This document shows positions 13,801 to 25,800 of a stretch of DNA of 64,000 nt, one piece after another (within the stretch, counting starts at the first letter, position 1; each line of letters starts with the position of its first letter). The stretch spans positions 507,941 through 571,940 of the forward strand of contig CM029666.1 of NCBI GenBank assembly GCA_017311315.1, in the 5' to 3' direction. The DNA is from Dendrocalamus latiflorus (Eukaryota; Streptophyta; Magnoliopsida; Poales; Poaceae). Below the pieces are notes generated by a model that saw only the letters and a list, made by a program, of their open reading frames with translations, was not told the DNA's origin and ran no database searches. The position numbers were made by a program, and so were the translations under genes.

Positions 13801-16800
13801 ATAGATGTACTTGGGCACAGAGTGGTTCTTTATAGCACTTGCTTGTGAGTGTTTTTTCTGTTTCCTTTTTAAATCATTGTTGCACCAGTTAATTCTTAGA
13901 TGTCTGCCAGTTTGAAACGGAATAAAAACTTCTAATGTAGACCTCTCGAATATCTCAATGATCCACCTTTAGACATGTTCTGAGGGAAAAATTGTTACTC
14001 AGGACAACTAGCTTGCTTTATACCAGCACTAATCTTTTCTAGGAGTTAAATTCCTATCTTAAGTTTGATGTTGGTGCCTGTGAGCAGAGTTCAAAATCTC
14101 GGCGGTTACCGGCCGGTAACCGTCGGTTACTGTTTTTACCGGTAGAGACCGGTAACTGAAAAAACCAGCCGGTATCAATTTTTGAATTTTGGCCCCTTTT
14201 TTTTTCCGGTTACCGACCGGTTTTTCCAGTTACTGGCCGGTTTTTCCGGTTACCGGTTTCAAAACATCTCAAAATTCAAGTTTTGATTTTCAAATTGCGA
14301 CCGGTTTTTTACTGGTTTTTCCGGTAACCGGCCGGTTACTGTTACCGGCCGCCGGCCGGAATTTCTTCTGGTTCCAGTTTTTGGAACCTTGCCTGTGAGT
14401 CCATGCTGTTCTCTGAGCTTTTGTTTATGCATGAATTAGTATTTATTTCTTTTTTAAAAAATAATAACAGTCCATTTTTTAGCAGGCGGACAATCACACT
14501 TCCTTTTGAGAAACATATCCCATGATCATGGATCCTGCCTTTTTTTGTGCCTAGGCCTTCGTATAAGTGTGTGTGCAATTCTGAATGATTACACATCATA
14601 GTTCATGTTGTATGCTATTTATTTAAATACCATGCGTTGGAGAAAAATTGTGGGTTTATCTGCTCTTGTGTTAATCAGTTAATCTAAACATTGGAGCTGT
14701 TGCATGTTTCGACTGCAGCTATATTATTTGTATAGTGGGGAATTATATCTGGAGGCAACCATTGCAAGGCCAATGCTGCAATATTTTGTCTAAATTGTTG
14801 GCTGCTTTCAATGCAAGCTCCTCTACAGAAATAGTTACCGCTCTTGGCAAGCAGCTTCAGGTCGTTTCCACAAATAGTTTTCTGAAAGTTACTTCTTGTA
14901 CTTCTGTTCACTTACTCTTTTCAAATGGACTGGTACAGCTTTTAGTTCCAAAATTGGTCACTTGTTGCCTACCTAATGAAAAAGAAGGAAGAAACACTAT
15001 TGCAGATTCATCGAGAGTTCTATCTTTGCTTCGTCAGTTGACAGTGGATGCTGATCCATTGCTTTATGATTACATAAGAGTATGCTTCATCTACACTCTT
15101 TACATTCTGGCTGGTAGCTGTGTGTTATTCTTTTGAGTTTTGATTAACTTCATGATCCTTTTTCTCCATTGATTTATTTTGTTCTTGATGGTCTTACAGG
15201 ATTTGGAGCCACTTCCTGATATTGATTGCTTGAAAGATATACAAGTGTTCCATTCTTCACTTTCTGACTCCTATGCTTCAAGAGATCAGTTTTTAAAGGT
15301 TCCTATTTTTTGTTATTTTCTTTTTTATTCTTTTTTTAATTTTTTAATTCATTTTGGGCTAATGTATTACTTTTTAATTCCTGTAGTTTGTTAACAGGGC
15401 TCGTCATTTGCCTCCAGAACTATTTTTGTTGAGGTAATATTTCTTTGTATCTGAAGTGCTTTTTTAAGGGGGCCATGTGGGCAGGCACAGTATATGTGAA
15501 ATAAGTTAGCTTAGACCATTGTGATTTGTGACATTGTATCATGTTTTCCTTTTGAAGGTGGTATCATGTTTTTCATTGCTCTAACATCACTTCTTTCATT
15601 TTGTTCTTGCACTTTGAAGTCTTCGTATGCATCACAAGAAGTTATTATTGGGAGACATCATCTGTAGAGGCGACGTATCTGTGGATGATAAAGATATAGT
15701 TAGCTGCTGGCACAGCGACCCAGATGTCGTTTCTGCTGTATGGACTCTTGTTGACCTTTGTAGCTCATCATCTGTAGCCAATGAAGCTTCTTCAGTTCTT
15801 GCTGATTTTATCTCTAGGGTGTGCTTTCAACCTTCACCCTTTGGCATGCTCCACTATGTTGTTGACACGTATTTCTCTTGTCAATCACATATTCTTTAAC
15901 AATAATGCAGGCTGGTATATCTGATGCACATCAAGTAATATTCCAAGTGCCAAATCTTACTCAAAAACATCCCTTACAACTGAGCAGTCGTTGCACTTCC
16001 AAGGAGGATAAATTGTGCTCAGACTATGGTATTTCTGATGATATCTTGGTTGGGCTTCTGAAACTTTTGAAGACTTATTTATCAGATGAGTCTGTTGAAA
16101 TAATAGATGTTACTTCACGAACATTAAGGGTAAGTTATTTGTAATTGTGTTTTTTTCTGGTAATTGTTGAGCTCATGTTCCGTTGGGCTAATTAAGATCT
16201 GTTCTATTATTAATATTATTTTTTTACTTTGACATTATAATTCCTTAATACTGTGATTTTTTAAGCATCACTTTTTTTTTGCTTGCACATGAAAGGTATC
16301 TCATCACCTTTGTGGTATGGTGGATTTTGTCTTCATCAAAACGACTTTGAATATTGTTAAAATTGAGTTTGCAGAATGCTGCTATATTTTAGATACATGA
16401 ACCCTCTTTTGATCAGCCTGTGTTAGTCGCTGGACTCTTGCTCTTGGTGATAGCAAGATCCTTACTCTCATGGAGAGGATGACACTAGGAGATGGGGCAA
16501 GTTTTCTTGTTTATTGCTCACACAATGCCATACCAACCTGAGGGGTTGGAGATACATATTTATAGTCTGAGAACCAGCCAAGCATATGCTAAGATGCTAT
16601 CCTAGATGCTGTCCTAAAGCGGTCAATATGCTGTCCTAAAGCAAAAGCAGATGCTGTCCTAAAAGCAGATGCTGTCCTAAAAGTAGATGCTGTCCTAAAA
16701 GCAGATGCTGTCCTAAAGCAAAAGCAGATGCTGTCCTAAAGCAAAAGCAGATGCTGTCCTAAAGCAGTCAAAAAACAAAAAAACTACCACAGCCCCACAA

Positions 16801-19800
16801 AGACCACAGTACAGGGACTTATTCATCATTCTCCCCCTAAGTCTTGTGCGTTGTCTTGTGGGAGGATCGAACCATCCTGATCTTGGAGCAGAGCTCAAGG
16901 AACTTGATCCTTCCAAGAGGCTTGGTGAGCAGATCCGCAAGCTGATCCGTGGTGTTGATGTAGCTTGCCTTGATGCTTCCTTCATCCAAGCAGCCTCGGA
17001 TGAAATGGTATTTCACCCGGATGTGCTTGCTCCGTTCATGAAAAACGGGGTTCTTTGCCAGGGCTAGAGCGGACTTGCTGTCCACCCTGAGCTCCACTGC
17101 TTCAGTGTCCCTGCCGAGGAGATCACCAAGCAGTCGAGCGAGCCAGAGCGCCTGAGTCGAAGCGGTGGAAGCCGCTATGTACTCGGCCTCACAGCTAGAC
17201 AGGGCCACCACCTGCTGCTTGACTGACTGCCAGCTAACGAGGCACTTGCCGAGGAAGAAGAGAATCCCGCTTGTGCTCTTGCTGGTGTCAATGTCGCCTG
17301 CGTGGTCGCTGTCGCTGTACCCGATGAAGTGTGCCGCGCCGGGACACCTCGGGTAGTGCAAGCCGTAGTCGGAGGTGCCCGCAACATAGCGGAGGATCCT
17401 CTTTACGGCCTGCTGATGCTCCGTCGTCGGTCGCTGCATGAACCGACTGACGTAGCCGACGGCGAACGCCAAATCCGGACGCGTGTGGACGAGGTAGCGA
17501 AGGCTGCCCACGATGCGCCGGTACTGCGTCGCGTCCACCTCCTCCGCCGTGCTGTCGCGGCTCAGCTTCAGCCTTTCCTCCATAGGAGTGTGGGCTGGGT
17601 TGCAGTCGGTGAGCCCGCCCAGCTCGACGGTGCGCTTGGCGTAGGCGGTCTGACGAAGGGAGATACCGGAGCTGTCCTGGTGGACCTCGATCCCCAGTTA
17701 GAAGGAGAGGAGCCCCAAGTCGCTCATCTGGAAGGCGGTCTTCATCTCCGCCTTGAACGCCTCGACCTCGGCCTCCTTGGAGCCGGTGATCACCAGGTCG
17801 TCGACGTAGACGCCTACCAGCAGAGCATTGCCGCCTTTGCCCCGCCGGTAGACCGCAGCCTCGTGTGCGCTCTGCTGGAACCCCATTTGCTTGAGGGTGG
17901 AGTCCAGCTTAGCGTTCCAGGCTCGTGGTGCCTGCCGCAAGCCGTAGAGGGCCTTGCGCAGGCGGAGAACCTTGCCCTCCTTGCCGGGGATGACGAATCC
18001 CGGCGGCTGACGGACGTAGACCTCCTCCTTTAAATCGCCGTTGAGGAAGGCGGACTTGACGTCCATGTGATGGACGCGCCAATCCTCCTGAGCTGCAAGT
18101 GCGAGGAGAAGACGAACGGACTCCATGCGCGCGACGGGTGCGAAGGCGTCATCGAAGTCGACCCCCTCTTGCTGCACGAAGCCTCGTGCTACCAAGCGAG
18201 CCTTGTGCTTGACGATGGCGCCGGCTTCATCCCGCTTCAGCTTGAACACCCACTTAAGGGTGATCGCGTGGTGACCGGCAGGAAGATCCGCCAGCTCCCA
18301 CGTCCGGTTCCGCTCGACGGCGTCCATCTCCTGCTTCATCGCGACACGCCACGCCGCGTCTCCCTCCGCCTCAGCGAAGGAGCGAGGCTCGCCGTCGTCG
18401 CACGCCAAGTGCAGCTCCGCCTCGAAGTCGCGCTGCGCCAGTCCAGGGACGGGCAACTCGCCGAGGATGTTGTCCATGGTACGATAGCGCAGAGGTTCGT
18501 CGTCGTGGTAGACGTCGACGCGGTCCTCGTCGTGAGATAGCGGAGTAGCGAACTCCACCATGCGCTGCTCGTCGTGGACCGAAGCTGTTGGGGCCGATCC
18601 CGGTGGTGTGGCCGCCGGTGCAGGAGAGTGGTGAGCCGGTGGTGAAGAGTGGGGCGTAGCCGGTGCCGAAGGTGGTGGAGCACTCGCCGGAGCTGGTGGC
18701 GAGCAAGGTGTCGAGGTGGACGAGCTCGGTGAAGACGAGCTGCTAGCTCCCCCGGCTCTCTCGAAGTGGACGTAGTCGATAACAAAGTCCCTGAGAGTCG
18801 AAGTCGAACCGTCGTCCACCGCCTTGTCCCACGTCCAGCCTCGCCCTTCGTCGAACACAACGTCACGCGAGATGCGGACTCGCTGTGTGTCAGGGTCGAG
18901 GATGCGGTAGGCCTTCGAGCCCTCCGCGTAGCCGATGAACACTCCCGGAGTGCTCCTGTCGTCGAGCTTACCGATGTGGCCAAGCTCCTTGGCGAACGCG
19001 AGGGAGCCGAAGACCCGCAAGTGGGAGACCGCCGGCTTGCGCCCATGCCAAGCCTCGTACGGCGTCCTGCCGTCGAGCGCCTTGGTAGGCGAGCGGTTGA
19101 GGATGTAGACGGCCGTCACCACCGCCTCTCCCCAGAAGACAGCCGGCATCCCCCTCTGCTTGAGGAGGGCCCGAGCCATCCCCACAACCGTCTGGTTGCG
19201 CCGCTCGACGACGCCGTTCTGCTGCGGGCTGTACGGCGCGGAGTAGTGGCGCTGAATGCCCTCATCAGCGCAGTACGACGCGAATTCAGCCGCCGTGAAT
19301 TCGCCGCCGTTGTCTGTGCGCAGCACGCGTAGCTTGCGGCCGCACTCCGCCTCCGCAACAGCCTGCGTGCGCCTGATGGCGTCCGCAGCCTCTCCCTTGC
19401 TGCCGAGGACCATCACCCACATGTAGCGGGAGAGGTCGTCGACGAGCAGCAGGAAGTAGCGTCGTCCTCCTGGTGTGGCCGGTGTCACCGGGCCACACAA
19501 GTCCCCGTGCACGAGCTCGAGCCTCTCCTTGGCTCGGAAACTCGCCTGCTGGGGAAAGGGGAGTCGCCTCTGCTTCGTCAACACGCAGACGTCGCAGAGC
19601 TGCTCCACATGGTCAAGGCACGGCAGGCCTCGCACCATTTCCGTGGCACTGAGCCGCTTCAGGGCCTCGAAGTGAAGGTGCCCAAAGCGCTCGTGCCACT
19701 GCCACGCCTCGTCGTCCCGACGAGCTGCGAGACAGATGGGTTGTGCCACCTGCACGTGAAGAGTGTAGAGTCGATTTGCGCCTCTAGTTACCTTGGCAAG

Positions 19801-22800
19801 GAGGCGGCGTCGAAGATCCCAAATCCGCAGCACCCCGTGCTCGATCTCGACACGCGAGCCGTTCTCATCCAGCTGTCCCAAGCTGATGATGGAGTTCCGC
19901 AGGTCGGGGATGTAGTAGACGCCGGTGAGCAGCCGGTGCTCGCCAGTCTTGGCGACGAAGACGACAGAGCCGACGCCCTTGATCTCCACGGCGGAGGCAT
20001 CGCCGAACTTGACGGTGCCTCGAACGCCTGAGTCGAGCTCGGAGAAGAACTCCCGCCGCCCGGTCATGTGGTAGGTGGCGCCGGTGCGAGGCACCACCCG
20101 TCGGTCTTGTCATTGCCGGAACTGTCGCCGAGGAGGGCGTGTGCTTTTGGCTCGTCAAGGTGGAGGAGAGCCACTGCGGCCGGTGCCGCTGGAGGTAGTT
20201 CGATGCTCGCATGAGCAATGAACAGGACCGGCTGCTCCTCCGCTTGCGCGACGTGGGCCTGGCCGCGTCGTGGCTGTCGACACTCCTTGGCCCAATGACC
20301 AAGCTTGCCGCAGTTGTGGCAAGAGTCGTCTCGTGCCGGCTTTTGCTTGCCAGCATCGCCGCCCTGGGCGCCTTTGCGCGGCTTGCCGCGCTTGCCAATC
20401 TTGCGGCCGCTTGTCGTGGAAGAAGGCTCCCCCTTCTTCTTGTCACCTTGGCCGGCCTCCCACTGCTCCCGAGTGAGGAGGAGCTTCCCGCCAATGGTGA
20501 CGGGTCCCGAGGGGCGCTGTGGCTCATCGATGTCGATGACCTTGAGGCGACCCAACGCCTCCTCGATGGTCATCGTGGAGAGGTCCAGCAGAGACCCGAT
20601 CGAGCGAGCCATCTGCTTGTACTTCTCGGGGACGCAGCGGAAGAGCTTCTCCACAGCTCTCTCTTCGCCGTAGGTGTCGTCACCGAACTGCACCAACTTC
20701 TGCAACAGAGTGTTGAGACGGAGAGCAAAGTCATCAACGTCCTCACCTGGCTTGAAGGCCAGGTGCTCCCACTCCGTGCGTAGTGCCTGCAATGTAGACT
20801 TGCGGGCGCGGTCGCTGCCGATGCGTGCTGCAGCGATGGCGTCCCAAGCCTCTTTGGCAGTCCGCTTGTTGGTAAGCGAGAACTGCATCTCGGGCGGGAC
20901 TGCGGCGATGAGAGCATCCAGCGCCCGTCGATCCTGGTCGTAGTCGACGTCGCCGTACCGGACTGCATCCCACATATGCCGCACCTGGAGCTTCACCCTC
21001 ATCACCGCAGCCCACTCGACGTAGTTGGTCTTGGTGAGGGTAGGCCACCCGCCGCCGGGGCCGACGTCCCTGACGACAGCCTGGTACTCGTGGTGACCAC
21101 GGTACCGAACCGGGGAGAGAGAGCCGCGTTGCTTGTGAGGGCCGCGCTCTCCGTCGACCCGTACGCCGCCGCCGTGCGTGCCTCCTCCAGGAGCGCCACC
21201 GCCGTGTGCGCCTCCTTCAGGAGCGCCGCCGGCGCGTCCGCGCCTGTCTGGGCTGCCGCCGCGCTCGTGGGCGTGCGCGGCTGCCCATTGCGCCGTTCGC
21301 CCTTGCGCTGCCTCCCTCTCCAGCAGCTGAGGGTCCGCGTCGGCGCTGTCATCAACAGAGCCGGAGCTACTGTTGCTGCCGCGCAGAGCCTTGACCTCTG
21401 CTGCTGCCGCACGCGCTGCATCTGCCGCCGCCGCTGCTTCCACCTCCGCCCTGGCTGCTGCCAGCTCCGCCGCTGCCAGCCTTGACGCCCTTTCCGCCGC
21501 CGCAGCGGTCTCTGCCGCCGCTCGCTCGCGCTGCTCTGCCGCGACGAGCTCGGCCGTCTGCTGACGCCGCATGCTCGAGGCGACCGAGCGCTGAGACTGC
21601 CCTGCGGACATGGCGCGCTACTGGGGGGCTGTTGCGTGGAGAGAGGGCTGCTTCTGGCGAGTTGCTGCTCGTCTCCGGAGAGGAGTGAGCGGGGACAGCC
21701 GGAGCTGCTGCTGCTACCGGCTGGGGCTGCTGCGAGGCCGGAGAAGGAGATGAGCAGGAGATGCTCAAGCTACAGGATACTAAGGCTCTGATACCACTTG
21801 TTAGTCGCTGGACTCTTGCTCTTGGTGATAGCAAGATCCTTACTCTCATGGAGAGGATGACACTAGGAGATGGGGCAAGTTTTCTTGTTTATTGCTCACA
21901 CAATGCCATACCAACCTGAGGGGTTGGAGATACATATTTATAGGCTGAGAACCAGCCAAGCATATGCTAAGATGCTATCCTAGATGCTGTCCTAAAGCGG
22001 TCAATATGCTGTCCTAAAGCAAAAGCAGATGCTGTCCTAAAAGCAGATGCTGTCCTAAAAGTAGATGCTGTCCTAAAAGCAGATGCTGTCCTAAAGCAAA
22101 AGCAGATGCTGTCCTAAAAGCAGATGCTGTCCTAAAGCAAAAGCAGATGCTGTCCTAAAGCAGTCAAAAAACAAAAAAACTACCACAGCCCCACAAAGAC
22201 CACAGTACAGGGACTTATTCATCAGCCTGTACTGTGTAACCTGTGCATAATTTTGAGTTTTTTGTTTCACTTTCGAGGTTTTAGCTTACTTAGGTTATAT
22301 TCACCATTTTTAAAAAAAGATTACATAAAATTTGGTGTATCGATACGTTTTGTATCATGGGTTCATGACAATCTAATGTATGTAATAACTTCAAAACCAT
22401 TAGCGTTACTTCTCTGTTGAGTTCCTGTCAAATGTGTTTCATTTACTGAATTGCTTGGTATATGATCTTGCATGGGTTGTCCTATGCTTGGTGGCACAGG
22501 CAGAGTTGAAAAAAGTAGATAAATCAAGTGAACTAATTGCTGTCTAGAAACCATTTTCCATCAAATTGATCCTAGACTGAAGCCTCTCTTCCTGTTTTGA
22601 GCAAATCATGTGTGATTGTTGTAAGCATTTGTCAATTGTGAACAGGAAATGTTTTGAATGCCCACATGGGCACATGCTCACATTTGCAAAATATTCCCGG
22701 TACCGCTGTTTCTGACTCCTTATGATGCGGGGTGCCCCGATCTTCTTGATGTAAGATCGAAGATAACTCGCTTCTCGACGTAGGATTGAAGATAACACGC

Positions 22801-25800
22801 GGGACCTGATGAACCGTAGCTGCTAACCTGCTGCTAGATGCAATGGACCTGCAACTCTTTAGATTCTCCCAACCACATGCTTTGAAGATAAATCCACTGA
22901 CCACCGAGTAGATGAAATTGAACCCTCAAGTCCCAGCAGAAAAGCAAGAACGGTCTTTCGAAGAAGTAATGCCCAATTCCCCTCAAGAACTTGGTTGTGC
23001 CGAACACTTTGGAAGAACTGTGTAGATGCAAACTTGCGATCTATTTTTTGAATTAAATGCGGTCTTGCCAAAAAGTGGCGCATGGACTTATATGGACTCC
23101 TAACTCCTAAGACGCTAGAAACAAAATTGGACCCCAACACAAACAAAAAGGGGTAAAAACCAACCTTAAAAAGTATTCGGCCAAATAAGTGGACGCAGCA
23201 CAGCCAACATCTCACCTGAAGAATTATGCATCTGAATTGGTTTCCTTGAGTTCTCCCAAAAATTGGATTGGTTTTCTAAAGAATCTCAAATTAGCTAATT
23301 CTTTGATTTCGGACTCTTAACTGTCATTTTTTAATTCTAAGTTTCTAACACGCAACTTCCTCCAAATCCGAGTGCCATGTGATTTCCTTCCTTCCTTTCT
23401 CCTCTCGGATTGGTTTCCTCACGCACTTCTTTTTCCTTATCCATCCTGAACCCATGCGCTAGCGCATAAATAAACCTCCTCTCGGCAGCACGAGCAGCCA
23501 GCTTACGAACTGCTCCCATGGCATATGGCATCAAATCTCCTCCTTTCTTGGCGATGGCCCCGGCCTCCCTCGTCTCCCTCTCGGTTCCAGCACCAAGTGT
23601 TCTCGGCTACTCGCCATCAAGCAATGCTTCACATCGGCACCATCATTATCGATCTCCTTGGCTTCTATGGCATCTCCTTGTACAAACCTGAGAACAGTTA
23701 AAGTACTTGCATCAGGTAGTATACTATTCTCATCAACAACACAATTTAAATACCTTACGAACAGATTCACCTGTTGTTGTATTGCCTTTGCTCAAGCTCG
23801 GGTCATGGCCCTGTATAAGCTCTATCCTCCTTGTGAGTAGATGCATGCTGTTCTAGTGCATTGGAACTTGGAAGTACTAGAATTACTTAGAGAAACAGCA
23901 TGTGCAGTGGTAGCATTGTGGATGTCGTCATCACCTTATGTAGATGGAAGTATGGAACACAATACTTATGTTTTATAAATTATAATTGGGTTTCAGAGTT
24001 TGAAATTGCAGGAGGAATGGCTTTTGTATGTCCTAGATGTCAGCTATATTATTAGGGGTACTGAAATTCCATTAATATTTGTTTGTTTTAAATGAACAGG
24101 GAATTCTGTCAACATCAAGGGGCCTCAATGCTCTGCAGTGTCTTGATTCTCTTGATAGGTCTTTGCTGATGGTACATATAAAGTGCTATGCAGTCTTGTG
24201 TGTTATGTTCTGATAACTTCTGTGTTCATTTTTCTTACCAATCATCTTATCTTTTCCCTGCTCTAAAATTACTTTACAGATTCATTCAAGAGGCATAAAC
24301 ATTCAGTTAGTTGAACAGACACTTTTGGGGATGGAAAAGTATTCTAGTGGTGAGTGATAGGTTGTGATCCTGATAAGTTGGTGATTTGCATTTTACCTAA
24401 TTTCTTGTGTGCTTCCAGTTTTACAACCGTAAATTTGTATGGATATGTTCAAAAGGAATTTTATTTTCTTTTTCTGCTTCATTATCCTGTAGGATTTGTT
24501 CTTGGTAGTCAGCCACATTCACCAAAATAATAAATTCCATAAATTTTGAATTTGGAATTTTATTAACATAACCACATGATTTAAGTAAATATTTGAATAT
24601 TATCATTTAAGTCAGTGCAAAAGACAGGCAGCAGACATTCAGATATATCTTATAGGATGAAATACTTCTTTTTTTTTCTCGAACGCGCAGGAGAACTGCG
24701 CATCATTATATTAAGAAGAAAGAAGGAGTCTAAGAAGACTCGTACAATCCTCACCAATTAGGCGAGGTTAGAGAAAGAACAGAAAAGAGACAAAGGCAAT
24801 ACAACTAAACGCCCACCAACTAAATACAAATGTAGCACTTATGGCCACAAGGTACAAAGGCCTTTGGCCCCTGCCAAACACCACAACTTGGCCTCATCTC
24901 TAATGTCTTGCAAAACAATGCTGACATTAGGTGAGGCGCTGTCAAAAATACACCCATTCCTATGCTTCCAAACCCGCCACGCCACCAGTGCGACCAAGGA
25001 ATTGAAACCCTTGCGCTGCTGTTTAGGGACTTGGTGCAAAGCTTGACGCCACCACGTGGTGAAGACCCTATCATCTGGACCTGGAGTGAGCCGCTGCAGT
25101 CCCACCAAGGTAAGCACTGAGAACCAAACACTTCTTGTGAACACACAAGAGGTGAGCAAGTGCTGAATAGTTTCCTCAACTTGATCACACAACGGGCAGT
25201 ACTCAGGATGAACAAGACCACGACGGGCCAAACGATCAGCGGTCCAGCAACGATTAAGCGAGGCCAACCACAAAAAATATTTGCAACGAGGCGGAGCCCA
25301 GGTACGCCAGATCTGCTTCCAAGGTTCATAATCCACCGCCCCCACAAAAAAACGGCGGTACGCTGATTTAGTTGAGAACTTGCCCGAGGAGGAAGGCTTC
25401 CATACATGTTGATCCTCCACGCCGGGGGAGAGCCTTACAAGAGCGAGAACCTCCCACAAGCCAAGAAACTCCTCCAAGATTGGAATAGGGAGACTGCCTC
25501 TAATATCATGGACCCAAGAATTGCCAGTTAGAGCTTCTTGAACCGTCCTCCGATTGACTGTTCTTTGAGGCACTTTCGTACAAAGGAAGGGGGCAAGGTC
25601 CAAAAGAGACTTGCCATGCAGCCATTTATCACTCCAAAAGAGGGTCCTGCGGCCATCGCCAACCATAGAGATGATCGAAATTGAGAATATAGCTGCCGAG
25701 TTGGGATGCACTTGAATGTCCAGACCCGCCCATGGGCGATCAGGCTGGGTCTTTTGAGCCAAAGCCACCTCATACGCAGCGCCCAACCAAGGATTTCCAA

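Larger units (their letters stand above)
16421..22224 (-). mobile_element. Ty1/copia LTR retrotransposon, copy 2 of the same family (defective)
   Basis: A 5,804-bp element in the ATM intron 16130-24099, antisense to the gene, with a 5-bp duplication GCCTG (16416-16420, 22225-22229). The LTRs are 16421-16828 (408 bp) and 21799-22224 (426 bp); they differ mainly by one 18-bp tandem unit. The body is closely similar to copy 1 along its length. The coding frame is broken in at least two places, so it cannot make its own complete polyprotein but could be mobilised in trans. Confidence 0.96.
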
